64,000 nt of DNA from Geothermobacter hydrogeniphilus (GCF_002093115.1 NZ_NAAD01000018.1:1-64000), one strand, 5' to 3'; counted from the stretch's first letter, positions 1-8,883 are shown. The notes: generated from the letters alone by a model not told the origin. Program-made: numbers and translations.

Positions 1-58
1 CACATCTCACATCTCACATCTCACATCTCACATCTCACATCTCACATCTCACATCTCA
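1..58. repeat. Tandem heptamer repeat (CACATCT)n at window edge
   Basis: Eight consecutive perfect copies of CACATCT fill bases 1-56 and probably continue outside the window. The stop codon of the L,D-transpeptidase gene on the minus strand (56-58) is formed by the last copy and the bases after it, so the array starts exactly at the end of that gene. The unit is 7 bp, with no spacers, so this is a simple sequence repeat and not a CRISPR array. Confidence 0.9.
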
Positions 59-1741
59 CTGCCCTGCCAGCTGCGGCGCCGTGTCCTGTTGCGGCAGCCG
101 TTTTTCCCAGGCGATCTCGAGGTCGGCGTCACGCTGGTAGACATCAGGGCGATACTGCACCCGACCACCGCTGTCGACCCAGGCCGTCCAGTAGAAGATA
201 TGAACCGGAATCGGTTCCGGCAGATCGACCTTGAGGGTCCGGTCGCTGTTCATCGCCGCCAGAATCCGCTCACAATCCCAGCCATCCAGTGACTGCAGCA
301 GGTACTCGGCCAGATCGAGGGGACGTTCAACACGGATACAGCCCGAGCTGAAAAGCCTGGCGTTACGATCAAACAGCTGCGGGGAATCAGTATCGTGCAG
401 ATAGACCGCGTAGCGGTTGGGGAACATGAATTTGACCCGGCCGAGCGGGTTCCAGGGACCGGGACGCATGCGCAGTATGCCGGGGAAATTGTCGGCGTGG
501 ATTTTCGACCAGTCAAGTTTTTCCGGATCGAGCAGGCGCTCCCCCTTGCCGACCCAGGAAAGAATCTCGTAGTGATGGCGGGTCAGCCAGCCGGGGTCGC
601 GGCGGATGATCGGCAGCTTGTCCTCACGCAGAATGGTTTTCGGCACATACCAGAAAGGGGCGAACTCCAGGTAACGCAACTGCGCGGAAAAGTTCGGTGT
701 CTTGCGATAGGGGGTGCCGACCACCACCGGCATGCTCATCACTGTCTCACCATTCTCGACCACGTCCAGCCGGAAGGCGGCGATGTTGACCTGCAGACTG
801 CGTCCGCCGAAGCTGTCCGGCTCGCTGCGCCAGCGCTGCAGGTTGTAACTGATCTGGCGGATCCTCGCCTCGACCGGAAGGTTCAGCTCCGCCAGGGTCA
901 TCGTCCCCAGCACGCCGTCCTCGCGCAACCCATGCCGCAACTGGAAACGACGGACCGCCTGCTCCGTTTCGGGTCCGTAGTTCTTCTCGTCCCAGGCCGC
1001 GTAGGGTTGCAGATCACCACCGAAAAAGAGCCGGTTGCGCAACACCGGCAACCGTTCATCCCGCATCCCCGGACGAAGCACCTCGCCCGCCGGAACCGTC
1101 GGCCAACCACCGTAAGCGGAGAGCGCCCGCAAGCGCTGCAGTTCATCGCGCAGGGCCAGATAGCCGGGCTGACGCGGTTCCAGGCGTTCAAGGCCGGCGG
1201 TTATTTGTCCACTGCCGAGGGCTTTCTCAAGATAGGGGACAAGACGATCAAGTCCCTTGCGGCGTTGACCGGCAACCGGTGGTATCCTGCCCCCGGAGAT
1301 ATCGACCGCGTAGCCGAAGTAGGCGTCGGTCAACAACAGGTCGATCAGCGCCTGGTAACGGGCATCGAACAGAACTTCGGACCGCAGGGAATCGGCCTCG
1401 TAACGAACCAGCGGCTCCAGTTCCTGCAGGTGGTAATGATCACTGCACAACCCCTTGTCGCCGCTGGCACGCAACACATCAAGCAACTGGTGCGCCATGG
1501 TGGTCAGACCGAGATTGTTCATCCAGGCGGGAACATGGTTCCGCTGCCGATAGAATTGCCGCAGGCGCGGATTCACAAGCAACTGCCGAATACCCGGCAA
1601 TTCAACGGCCGGCGCGGCATCTTCCAGCAGGGAACGCAACTGTTCGCGAACTTCATCCACCAGCGGCGCGGCCATAACCGAACCCGGTCGACAGAAAGAA
1701 AACAGGATCAGGAACAGTAACGACAGAGCGGGGACCTTCAT
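56..1741 (-). CDS. L,D-transpeptidase (YcbB/LdtD-like) with peptidoglycan-binding domain
   Basis: Likely forms or exchanges 3-3 cross-links in periplasmic peptidoglycan. The protein from this start is 561 residues. It begins with a signal peptide (MKVPALSLLFLILFSF...), has an N-terminal scaffold region, a PG_binding_1-like helical domain at about residues 220-290, and a YkuD catalytic domain at about 310-500. The catalytic signature is seen as LHDTD... followed by SSGCIRVE, with the cysteine near residue 467. The open frame extends upstream to 1810, but the extra 23 residues (MTKKRPLFKP...) would place the signal peptide internally, and a GGAAG sits just before the ATG at 1741, so 1741 was chosen. 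The length and domain order fit the long YcbB class. The gene is divergent from the rhomboid gene. Confidence 0.88.
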   Translation of the reverse strand: MKVPALSLLFLILFSFCRPGSVMAAPLVDEVREQLRSLLEDAAPAVELPGIRQLLVNPRLRQFYRQRNHVPAWMNNLGLTTMAHQLLDVLRASGDKGLCSDHYHLQELEPLVRYEADSLRSEVLFDARYQALIDLLLTDAYFGYAVDISGGRIPPVAGQRRKGLDRLVPYLEKALGSGQITAGLERLEPRQPGYLALRDELQRLRALSAYGGWPTVPAGEVLRPGMRDERLPVLRNRLFFGGDLQPYAAWDEKNYGPETEQAVRRFQLRHGLREDGVLGTMTLAELNLPVEARIRQISYNLQRWRSEPDSFGGRSLQVNIAAFRLDVVENGETVMSMPVVVGTPYRKTPNFSAQLRYLEFAPFWYVPKTILREDKLPIIRRDPGWLTRHHYEILSWVGKGERLLDPEKLDWSKIHADNFPGILRMRPGPWNPLGRVKFMFPNRYAVYLHDTDSPQLFDRNARLFSSGCIRVERPLDLAEYLLQSLDGWDCERILAAMNSDRTLKVDLPEPIPVHIFYWTAWVDSGGRVQYRPDVYQRDADLEIAWEKRLPQQDTAPQLAGQ

Positions 1742-1840
1742 GTCTTCCAGAATACCAGAAACCACCGTTCCCGTTTGCCGCGGCTTGAAGAGCGGCCGCT
1801 TTTTTGTCATAGTGCTAACGACTCAAGCAGAAGGAACCTC

Positions 1841-2650
1841 ATGAACCTGACTGAAATCTTTCGCGCTCTCGGCCTCAACACTCCCCGCTGGCAGTGGCGT
1901 GCCATGCGCTGGGAGCGCGCCCTGCGAAACCTCAAACGGGGCGAACTGCCGACCACCTCGATCCAGGTCAGCCGGACGCTGATCCTTGCCAACCTGGTCT
2001 TTTTTGTCCTGATGATTGTCCAGGGAATGCTCGCCGGACAGGGCCTGCGCCCCCTGCTCTCCCCCGACGGCTACCTGTTGATCCATGCCGGCGCCCAGTA
2101 CTGGCCGCTGGTCCTCAGCGAGGGAGAATGGTGGCGCTGCATCAGCTACGCCTTCACCCATGCCGGGCTGATCCACCTCGCTTTCAACATGGTGGTTCTC
2201 TACCAGGTCGGTCCGCTGGTCGAAAGCGAACTCGGTCCCGGTCGTTTCCTGACCCTCTACACCCTCTGCGCCCTGACCGGCTCCTGGGCCGATTATCTCT
2301 GGCATCCCCTGGCCCCGGTGGTCGGCGCCTCGTCCGCGATCTTCGGCCTGATCGGCTTTGCCGCCGTCCACTATCACCGCCTCGGTGATCCCGGGTCCAT
2401 TCAGCGCCGCAACTTCATGCTGCAATGGGCGGTGTTCGCCTTTATCTTCGGGCTGCTGGTCGGGGCCGACAACGCCGGACATGCCGGCGGCGTCATCGGC
2501 GGGGTGATCTTCGGGCTGCTGCTGCCGATGAGCTGGCAGTTGCGGCGCGCCACGAACAAGCTGTTCCAGGTTCTCGGCGGCGTCAGCCTGCTGGTTCTGG
2601 TCGGCAGCCAGCTGATGCTGATTCTCTCCTGGTTTCAAAGCAGGGGATAA
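1841..2650 (+). CDS. Rhomboid family intramembrane serine protease
   Basis: A 269-residue multi-pass membrane protein predicted to cleave membrane proteins within the bilayer. The rhomboid signatures are visible: HAGLIHLAFNM (HxxxN, oxyanion region), VVGASSAIFG with the catalytic serine near residue 163, and NAGHAGG with the catalytic histidine near residue 212. At least six hydrophobic segments follow a short basic cytoplasmic N-terminus. The ATG at 1841 is preceded by AAGGA; the upstream in-frame extension to 1775 lacks a ribosome site and overlaps the divergent gene. It is the first gene of a run of four plus-strand genes (rhomboid, ybaK-like, sirtuin, pncB) with gaps of 3-25 bp. Its substrate cannot be read from the context. 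Confidence 0.9.
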   Translation: MNLTEIFRALGLNTPRWQWRAMRWERALRNLKRGELPTTSIQVSRTLILANLVFFVLMIVQGMLAGQGLRPLLSPDGYLLIHAGAQYWPLVLSEGEWWRCISYAFTHAGLIHLAFNMVVLYQVGPLVESELGPGRFLTLYTLCALTGSWADYLWHPLAPVVGASSAIFGLIGFAAVHYHRLGDPGSIQRRNFMLQWAVFAFIFGLLVGADNAGHAGGVIGGVIFGLLLPMSWQLRRATNKLFQVLGGVSLLVLVGSQLMLILSWFQSRG

Positions 2651-2653
2651 TCG

Positions 2654-3136
2654 ATGGCCAAGATCAAGTTTCCGGTCACCCCGGCCGTCCGCCTGCTGAA
2701 ACAGCACCGGGTCGCCTTCATCCCGCACCTCTACAGCTACCAGGAGAAAGGCGGCACCGCCGCCTCGGCCCGGGAACTGGGGATCGACGAACACCGGGTG
2801 ATCAAGACCCTGATCATGGAGGATGAACGACGGCAGCCGCTGATCGTCCTGATGCACGGCGACCGGGAAGTCTCAACCCGGCAACTGGCACGCACGATCG
2901 GCTGCAAATCGATCCAGCCCTGCGCGCCGGAGGTCGCCAACCGGCATTCCGGCTACCTGGTCGGCGGCACCTCTCCGTTCGGCACCCGAAAACAGATGCC
3001 GGTCTACATGGAGGAAAGTATTACGGACCTCGAAACCATTTACCTCAACGGCGGCAAACGCGGATTCCTGGTCGAGATCGCCGCAACCGATGTGACCCGC
3101 CTGCTCGAACCGCGACCGGTCCGGGTGGCCATCTGA
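2654..3136 (+). CDS. YbaK/ProX-family aminoacyl-tRNA deacylase
   Basis: A 160-residue single-domain protein of the YbaK/EbsC family, which hydrolyses mischarged Cys-tRNA(Pro) in trans. Visible family features are the lysine in DEHRVIKTLIM (the conserved VxKTL lysine), the glycine-rich VGGTSPFGTRK loop and the C-terminal LNGGKRGFLVE strand-turn. It starts three bases after the rhomboid stop, so translational coupling is likely. Family membership is clear; the exact tRNA specificity (Cys-tRNA(Pro), or another member of the wider editing-domain family) is inferred from length and motif only. Confidence 0.88.
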   Translation: MAKIKFPVTPAVRLLKQHRVAFIPHLYSYQEKGGTAASARELGIDEHRVIKTLIMEDERRQPLIVLMHGDREVSTRQLARTIGCKSIQPCAPEVANRHSGYLVGGTSPFGTRKQMPVYMEESITDLETIYLNGGKRGFLVEIAATDVTRLLEPRPVRVAI

Positions 3137-3161
3137 TCAGGAACCGAAACGGGAGCACACG

Positions 3162-3983
3162 ATGACAGAAGCAGTTCAGAAAGCGGCGGAGATCCTGCGG
3201 AAGGCCGAAGCACTGGTCATCACCGCCGGCGCCGGCATGGGTGTCGACTCGGGCCTGCCCGACTTCCGCGGCGACCATGGCTTCTGGAACGCCTACCCCA
3301 TGTACCGACACCTCGGCATCAACTTTGTCGGCGCCGCCAACCCGGAGCATTTTGAACGCGACCCGGCCTTCGGCTGGGGATTCTATGGTCACCGCACCAA
3401 CCTCTACCGCGAAACCAAACCACATGCCGGATTCGATCTCCTGCAATCCTGGGCCGCGCGTTTCAATCTCGACACCTTTGTCGTCACCTCCAATGTCGAC
3501 GGCCAGTTCCAGAAAGCAGGGTTCGCCGAGGAGCAGATCCTCGAAGTACACGGCTCCATCCATCACCTGCAGTGCCTGATTCCCTGCAGCAACGCGATCT
3601 GGCCGAACCGGGAAGAGATAGCGGTCGACTTCGACTCGATGCGCGCCGACCGGGTGCCGCAATGCCCCCATTGCGGCGGCACGGCGCGACCGAACATCCT
3701 GATGTTCGGCGACTGTTCCTGGTTGCCGCAGCGCAGCCACGGTCAGCAGATGCGTTTCGACCTGTTCTGCGACCAGCACCGCGACCGGCGGCTGGCGGTG
3801 GTCGAAATGGGCGCCGGAACCGCCATCCCCACCATCCGCCATATCAGCGAAAGGCTCGGCGGCCGGTCGAACGCCGGGGTGGTCCGCATCAACCCGCGCG
3901 AGGCCCATATCCGGCCGCCGCACATCGGTCTACCCTGCGGCGCCCTCGAAGGCTTGCGGGCCATCGATCAACTGCTCAGCTGA
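3162..3983 (+). CDS. SIR2-family NAD-dependent deacylase
   Basis: A 273-residue sirtuin expected to use NAD+ to remove acyl groups from lysines, releasing nicotinamide. The NAD pocket is seen as TAGAGMGVDSGLPDFRG near residues 25-45, the TQNxD equivalent as TSNVDG, and the catalytic histidine as VHGSIHH. Zinc ligands are two CxxxxC/CxxC pairs (QCLIPC and CPHCGG), followed by PNILMFGD. It lies 17 bp before pncB, which feeds nicotinate back into NAD, so the pair may link NAD consumption with NAD synthesis. It has the unusual MYRHLGI...YGHRTNLYR insert of one bacterial sirtuin subgroup. Start ATG at 3162 follows GGGAG. Confidence 0.88.
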   Translation: MTEAVQKAAEILRKAEALVITAGAGMGVDSGLPDFRGDHGFWNAYPMYRHLGINFVGAANPEHFERDPAFGWGFYGHRTNLYRETKPHAGFDLLQSWAARFNLDTFVVTSNVDGQFQKAGFAEEQILEVHGSIHHLQCLIPCSNAIWPNREEIAVDFDSMRADRVPQCPHCGGTARPNILMFGDCSWLPQRSHGQQMRFDLFCDQHRDRRLAVVEMGAGTAIPTIRHISERLGGRSNAGVVRINPREAHIRPPHIGLPCGALEGLRAIDQLLS

Positions 3984-4000
3984 CAATCGAAGGAGTTGCC

Positions 4001-5431
4001 ATGAAACCCTCAGCCCTGCTCACCGACCTTTACCAGCTGACCATGCTGGCCGGCTACCGGCGGGAGGGGCTGGCGGAACGCCCGGCGGTCTTCGACCTCT
4101 TTTTCCGCGATCTTCCCTATGGCGGCGGCTACGCCGTCTTTGCCGGGCTCGGCCCGGCCCTCGACTACCTGGCCGAACTCTCCTTCAGCGAAGACGACCT
4201 GGGCTACCTCGCCTCGCTGCAGCTGTTTGACGAAGCCTTCCTCGCCTACCTGCGCGACTTCCGTTTTCGCGGCCGGGTGCTGGCGCCTCCGGAAGGCAGC
4301 ATCGTCTTTCCCCATGAACCGCTGCTGACCGTGGAAGCCGGCCTGGCCGAGGCGCAACTGGTTGAAACCGCCCTGCTCAATATCATCAATTTCCAGACCC
4401 TGGTCGCCACCAAGGCGGCCCGCGTCAGCCTGGCCGCCGGAGAGAGTACGGTTCTGGAGTTCGGCCTGCGCCGCGCCCAGGGACCGGACGGCGCCCTGTC
4501 GGTGGCCCGCGCCGCCTGTATCGGCGGGGTCGGCAGCACCAGCAACGTGCTGGCCGGCAAACAGTTCGGGCTGCCGATCAGGGGAACCCACGCCCACAGC
4601 TGGATCATGGCTTTCGACGACGAACTGAGCGCCTTCCGCGCCTACGCCGAAGCCTTTCCCGACAACTGCGTGCTGCTGGTCGACACCTGCGACACCCTCG
4701 GCAGCGGGCTGCCGAACGCCATCCGGGTGGCAGGGGAACTGCGCGCCAGGGGACACGAACTGCTCGGTATTCGGCTCGATTCGGGGGATCTCGCCTGGCT
4801 CAGTCGACAGGCCAGGCGGATGCTGGATGAAGCGGGTTTCCCGGAGGTCAGGATCGTCGCCTCCAACGAACTGGACGAAGAGGTGATTCACGCCATTCGC
4901 GACGAGGGTGGCTGCATTGATATCTACGGAGTCGGTACCCGGCTGGCAACCTGCGCCGGAAAGGGGGGCGGAGCCCTGGGAGGCGTCTACAAGCTGGTTG
5001 AAATCGACGGTCGGCCCAAGATGAAACTGACCGCCGACATCACCAAGGCGACCCTGCCGGGTCGCAAGATCCTGTGGCGGCTGAGTACCGCGGAGGGGCG
5101 TCATGTGCAGGATGTGCTGACCCGACCGGGGGAAAAACCAACGGCGGGAACGACCGTCTTCGATCCGACCAACCCGGCCCGGACTCGGACACTGGAACCG
5201 GACCTGACCATCCGCGATCTACGGCAGACAGTGATGAACAACGGACAGAAATTGCTACCGACCGAGCCCCTCGCCCGCCTCGCGGAACGCTGCCGGACCG
5301 GCCTTCTCGCCCTGCCGAGCGGAACCCTGCGAACCACCAATCCGCACCGCTACAAGGTATCGATCAGCCCGGACCTGCATGCCCTGCGGAACAGGTTGCG
5401 GACAGCAATGGAACATATCCCCGGAGACTGA
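4001..5431 (+). CDS. pncB: Nicotinate phosphoribosyltransferase
   Basis: Joins nicotinate to PRPP to give nicotinate mononucleotide, in the Preiss-Handler route to NAD. The 476-residue protein opens with LLTDLYQLTM, the typical N-terminus of the family, has the central LEFGLRRAQGP loop with the conserved histidine-containing segment GTHAHSWIM, and LLGIRLDSGDLA in the barrel. AAGGAG lies directly before the ATG at 4001. The reading frame continues upstream through the sirtuin gene to 3572, but that stretch is a shadow of sirtuin sequence. Last gene of the rhomboid-ybaK-sirtuin-pncB run; it converges on the AsmA-like gene, with a family B repeat end between them. Confidence 0.93.
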   Translation: MKPSALLTDLYQLTMLAGYRREGLAERPAVFDLFFRDLPYGGGYAVFAGLGPALDYLAELSFSEDDLGYLASLQLFDEAFLAYLRDFRFRGRVLAPPEGSIVFPHEPLLTVEAGLAEAQLVETALLNIINFQTLVATKAARVSLAAGESTVLEFGLRRAQGPDGALSVARAACIGGVGSTSNVLAGKQFGLPIRGTHAHSWIMAFDDELSAFRAYAEAFPDNCVLLVDTCDTLGSGLPNAIRVAGELRARGHELLGIRLDSGDLAWLSRQARRMLDEAGFPEVRIVASNELDEEVIHAIRDEGGCIDIYGVGTRLATCAGKGGGALGGVYKLVEIDGRPKMKLTADITKATLPGRKILWRLSTAEGRHVQDVLTRPGEKPTAGTTVFDPTNPARTRTLEPDLTIRDLRQTVMNNGQKLLPTEPLARLAERCRTGLLALPSGTLRTTNPHRYKVSISPDLHALRNRLRTAMEHIPGD

Positions 5432-5437
5432 CAGTTC

Positions 5438-5456
5438 CCTGAATCAGTGAGCTTAT
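5438..5456 (+). repeat. Solo end of family B inverted-repeat element
   Basis: The 19 bases CCTGAATCAGTGAGCTTAT match the end of the complete family B element at 51762-51925 with one difference (GAG for GGG). No partner in inverted orientation lies nearby, so this is a single remaining end, located between two convergent genes. Confidence 0.7.
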
Positions 5457-5466
5457 GGCCCAGCCG

Positions 5467-6348
5467 TTACTTGCTGCCGCCGAACAATCCCTTGACCCCT
5501 TTCAGGACCTTGTCGGCCTCCTGCTGAACCTTGTCGGAATCACCGGCGGGCAACTGGACCTTGTCCAACTGTTCCTGAACTTTGGCGGCAGCCTTCTCCA
5601 CCTCGACTCCGGCCTTGCCGATGACCTCGGTCCTGATCGTATCGAGCCCCTTGAGTTCACCCTTGAGCAGGTTGGAGAGCATTGGCGAGAGGCTGCCGCT
5701 GCTGTTGGCCGCGGCATCGAGAATCGCCTGCACCACCTTCTGGATCATCTCCTCCATCGGCATGCCGCCCTTGTCGGCGCCGAGATTCTTCAACTCGATC
5801 TTCGGCAGCACCAGGTTGATTTTCGAAGACTGTCCAAGAGCCGCGAGATGGGCAGTAACCCGGACATTTTCAATGGTGAAACGATCAACGATGAATTTCT
5901 TGCCGCTCCCTTCGGATGCCGCGGGCGCTTTTCGCCCCGAAGAAGCACCGCCGGAAGCAGCCTTGGCGTTTCGCAGCAGGGGCTGGATATTGTTCTTCTT
6001 GCCGTCCTGCTCAAGATTGACGACGATATCGGCGAGGCGCACCTTCGGGATGCGAATGGTGTCGCCGGTCAACGATCCGAGCGAGACAGCCACTTCACCG
6101 CTGCCGAGACTGAGAAATTGATCTCCGCTGAAACCGGGCGGGTTGGCAACCTTCAACCCGGTGAGTGAGGCCTCGCCTCCGAACAGCGAAATATGAATCT
6201 GCTGCAGGCTGGTCGGCACCCCGAGAGCCTGACTGCCGCCGTATTCAATCGCCTTCTTGGCAATCGTGTCGACATAAAACAGCACGCCGGCAAACACCGC
6301 GACGACAACGACCAGCAAGGCAACCAGAACTTTTATCAGACCCTTCAT
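5467..6348 (-). CDS. AsmA-like membrane-anchored periplasmic protein
   Basis: A 293-residue protein with one N-terminal membrane anchor (LVALLVVVVAVFAGVLFYV) followed by a beta-rich periplasmic region typical of AsmA/DUF748-like proteins, including ALGVPTSLQQIHISLFGG and GLKVANPPGF. A low-complexity alanine/serine/lysine linker lies at about residues 130-155, and the C-terminus is helical with repeated lysines and valines. AsmA-like proteins are linked to envelope lipid traffic, but this is a short member, so no specific role is claimed. AAAGGAGATTTGAGAG precedes the ATG. It is convergent with pncB and divergent from the Bpt gene. Confidence 0.65.
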   Translation of the reverse strand: MKGLIKVLVALLVVVVAVFAGVLFYVDTIAKKAIEYGGSQALGVPTSLQQIHISLFGGEASLTGLKVANPPGFSGDQFLSLGSGEVAVSLGSLTGDTIRIPKVRLADIVVNLEQDGKKNNIQPLLRNAKAASGGASSGRKAPAASEGSGKKFIVDRFTIENVRVTAHLAALGQSSKINLVLPKIELKNLGADKGGMPMEEMIQKVVQAILDAAANSSGSLSPMLSNLLKGELKGLDTIRTEVIGKAGVEVEKAAAKVQEQLDKVQLPAGDSDKVQQEADKVLKGVKGLFGGSK

Positions 6349-6487
6349 CTCTCAAATCTCCTTTTGAAAGAATGTACTTGTCATTATCCGCGTATTTATC
6401 CTGAACCCTGACTCAAGCCTAATCTTTCCGCCCTGAATTGCAAGCGTCCGATTTGCCGTGCGGAAATCTGTGCTACTGTTGAATATC

Positions 6488-7228
6488 ATGCAGATTCTTC
6501 AGAACCCCAGCTGTGAAATTCCGGAAGACTGTCCCTATCTTCCCGGTCGACCGAAATCATCCCTCTCGTTTCTGGCCAGGAACCTCAAGGCAGAGGAACT
6601 GAACCGGTTGCTGACACGGGGATGGCGCAAATTCGGGCCCTATTTTTTTCAGCCGGCCTGTCCCGGATGCCGACAATGCATTCCGGTGCGGGTACCCGTC
6701 GCCGACTTTCGACCGTCACGCGGCCAACGACGGGTGGAGAGAAAAGGGCATTGCGTCGACGTTCGTTTCGGACCACTGCGCATCACAGAACGCGCCTTCG
6801 AAATCTACCGGGAGCATTCTCTGCGGCGTTTCGGAGAAGAGGTCGACCGGGATAGTTTCCTGATGCATTTCTATTTCCCTTCAGGACCGGCCCTGCAGAG
6901 TGAATATCGGCACAACGGACGGCTGATCGGCATCGGCTATCTCGACCGGAGCAGTGAAGCCCTGAGCAGTATCTACTTCTGCTACGATCCCGAATTCAGC
7001 CACCTGCGTCTCGGAACCCTGAGCGTACTGCACGAAATCAGCTACACGCGACAACTCGGCCTGCGTTACTACTATCTGGGATACTTCGTCCCGGGAGCGG
7101 AACGGATGGCGTACAAGGACAGTTTCCGCCCGCGCGAGCACTATGACTGGCAGGGTCGTTGCTGGCAGGACCCGGAGCAGACAGAGCAATGCCCGGCAGA
7201 GCAGGATCAGAGAATTCGCAGCGACTGA
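6488..7228 (+). CDS. bpt: Bpt-type leucyl/arginyl-tRNA--protein transferase
   Basis: Predicted to transfer leucine from Leu-tRNA to proteins with N-terminal Asp or Glu, marking them for degradation by ClpAP via the N-end rule. The 246-residue protein carries the ATE1/Bpt N-terminal cysteine motif (CPYLPGR, then CPGCRQCIPVRVPV) and the C-terminal domain motif GYFVPGAERMAYK. An upstream GTG at 6458 is in frame, but family members begin close to the CPYLPGR motif, so the ATG at 6488 was chosen; neither start has a clear ribosome site. It is monocistronic by appearance, converging on the M24 peptidase gene, whose stop falls inside its last codons. Confidence 0.85.
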   Translation: MQILQNPSCEIPEDCPYLPGRPKSSLSFLARNLKAEELNRLLTRGWRKFGPYFFQPACPGCRQCIPVRVPVADFRPSRGQRRVERKGHCVDVRFGPLRITERAFEIYREHSLRRFGEEVDRDSFLMHFYFPSGPALQSEYRHNGRLIGIGYLDRSSEALSSIYFCYDPEFSHLRLGTLSVLHEISYTRQLGLRYYYLGYFVPGAERMAYKDSFRPREHYDWQGRCWQDPEQTEQCPAEQDQRIRSD

Positions 7229-8397
7229 TCGGAGTAGGTCAAGGATTTCAACCCGTCACCTGAAACCCAGAAGGTGTTCTCGATACCGACGGCGCCGAGA
7301 CCGGGAAAAACAACTTTCGGCTCGAAGGCAAAGGTCATTTTCTCTTCGAGCAGTTGATCGTTGAACCCGCGGGCGATAAAGGGATATTCATCCAGTTCCA
7401 CCCCCACCCCGTGGCCGATGAAAGACACCCGGGCATTGCCGGCACCCATGAAGTGCTCACCGTACCCGAGCTGCCGTGCCGCCTGCAGGCAGGTATCGTA
7501 GATCGCCCCCCAGGCGACCCCGGGGCGGGCCTGCTCCATCAGCAGCTGCTGGATCTGCAACATGTCGGCAAACCCCTTCTCCAGTTTCGGATCAAGTCCG
7601 CCGATGCAGAACAGCCGGGTCTGATCAACCATGTAACCGTCAAAACAGCTGACGAAATCAACCAGGACCGGCTCTTGAGGACGGATCTTCTTGTAACTGG
7701 CGCCTTGGGCAAAGGAAGGATTCAACCCCATCCCCCCGAGCGGGGTATCGCTGCCGGTCGGAACCGCGCTGTCGGGACCGGAAAAGGCATGACCGAAAAA
7801 GATTTCACTGTTGAACCCGCGCATGCGGATATAGCCCTGGTGCCCTTCCTTGCGAGCATGAAATTCCAGCTCCGCCGCCAGTTCCAGGTCGGTGATACCC
7901 TCGCGGATAACCTCGGCGGCACGCTGGTGAATCTTGTCAGCGATCAACGCCGCGTCCTTCATGATCGAGATCTCGTAATCCGACTTAACGGCGCGAACCC
8001 CACGGATCAACGGCGTGGCATCTCGAAAATCACACCCGGTCAAGACCTTTTCCAGACGACGGAAAAACGCAACCGGCAGCACATCGAGTTCCAGGCCGAC
8101 CCGTTTCGGCGTCGCGTAGCCGAAATCCGCCAGGACACCGGGAAGATCACGTGGACTGCGCAACGGCACCAGGTGCTTGAGTCCCGATTCCATCCTTGCC
8201 CGGCCGAAATCCCTGCGCACCAGATAGAGCGGTTCCCCGTCAACCGGGATATAGAGCAGCCCCTGCTGGGTGGCGCCGGAAAAATAAAACAGGTCGGCGT
8301 TCTGGGCCAGAATCACGGCATCAAGGCTCTCTTGCAGCATCAGCGACTGCAGCCGCTGAAAACGATCGGTCAATTCTGTTGCCGGTGTGATACGCAT
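7207..8397 (-). CDS. M24-family metallopeptidase (Xaa-Pro aminopeptidase-like)
   Basis: A 396-residue pita-bread-fold peptidase likely to cleave proline-containing peptides in the cytoplasm. The creatinase-like N-terminal domain covers about residues 1-150. The catalytic domain shows metal-binding positions VLVDFVSCFDGY...DQTR, the histidine in GHGVGVELDEYP, and the two glutamates in FAFEPKVVFPG and VGIENTFWV. The ATG at 8397 is preceded by GGAAGAAGCG; the 14-codon upstream extension has no better site. It overlaps the last codons of bpt by 22 bp in convergent orientation. Confidence 0.87.
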   Translation of the reverse strand: MRITPATELTDRFQRLQSLMLQESLDAVILAQNADLFYFSGATQQGLLYIPVDGEPLYLVRRDFGRARMESGLKHLVPLRSPRDLPGVLADFGYATPKRVGLELDVLPVAFFRRLEKVLTGCDFRDATPLIRGVRAVKSDYEISIMKDAALIADKIHQRAAEVIREGITDLELAAELEFHARKEGHQGYIRMRGFNSEIFFGHAFSGPDSAVPTGSDTPLGGMGLNPSFAQGASYKKIRPQEPVLVDFVSCFDGYMVDQTRLFCIGGLDPKLEKGFADMLQIQQLLMEQARPGVAWGAIYDTCLQAARQLGYGEHFMGAGNARVSFIGHGVGVELDEYPFIARGFNDQLLEEKMTFAFEPKVVFPGLGAVGIENTFWVSGDGLKSLTYSDQSLRIL

Positions 8398-8651
8398 CGC
8401 TTCTTCCTTTCCGGGCAAACCCTCCGGAACCGGCAGCACAGGCTGTCGGACCGGACGTATTCTGACAAGCCCGTCAGCCGTATGTCAACGCCAATTACGC
8501 AATTTTTCAATGACTTTATAAATATAGTGATTCTTTAATAATTGCAATTTATCGCAGACCTTGGGTGCTGCCGGTTTTCTAGGCAATTCGCTATTTCCGC
8601 CGTTTTCTGAATGCACTTACAGCCGGAATGAGCAGTTGTCAACACCCCTAT

Positions 8652-8810
8652 CCACAGAATCTTGTGGATGGAAAACGTATGCTGTATACCTTTGACCTTG
8701 AGCTTCCCAAAAATGACCAGCGAACCTATGGGTGCGCTTCAAATTTTTGGGAATCCCATTCAGGCCAAGCACTTGCACTCTCCATCCGACAGGAACTCAC
8801 GGATTCAGGT
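8652..8810. repeat. Degenerate full-length copy of family B element
   Basis: From 8700 to 8810 this aligns with the complete element at 51762-51925: GAACCTATGGGTGCGC, ATTCAGGCCAAGCAC, TGCACTCTCCATCCG and the end GGATTCAGGT all recur in the same order. The left end is eroded (CAGAATCTTGTGGATGG near 8655 aligns only loosely with the expected inverted end), so the left boundary is approximate. Confidence 0.65.
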
Positions 8811-8822
8811 TTGACAGAAAGA

Positions 8823-8849
8823 ACGCCGACCCCGGAAAAAGGTCGGCGT
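8823..8849 (-). terminator. Rho-independent terminator after zinc-ribbon gene
   Basis: Read on the minus strand, ACGCCGACC pairs with GGTCGGCGT across a nine-base loop and is followed by TTCTTTC. It lies 35 bp after the stop codon of the 49-residue gene and is the probable end of the nap transcript. Confidence 0.75.
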
Positions 8850-8883
8850 GATGGATGACGCGGACAGCAATCAGGAAACGGGT

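Larger units (their letters stand above)
8398..8883. other. Intergenic region: promoter side of M24 gene plus degenerate family B repeat
   Basis: No credible gene is seen. The stretch 8510-8550 is very AT-rich (ATAAATATAGTGATTC) and probably holds the minus-strand promoter of the M24 gene. A degenerate copy of the family B repeat occupies about 8652-8810, and a terminator for the small zinc-ribbon gene lies at 8823-8849. The 76-codon frame at 8628-8858 runs through the repeat and terminator and was rejected. Confidence 0.6.

Noticed and set aside
1-58. CRISPR-like repetition
   Set aside because: The unit is 7 bp without spacers and no cas genes are present; it is a simple tandem repeat.
8628-8858. 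76-codon frame on the plus strand
   Set aside because: Runs through a family B repeat and a terminator, without ribosome site or family pattern.
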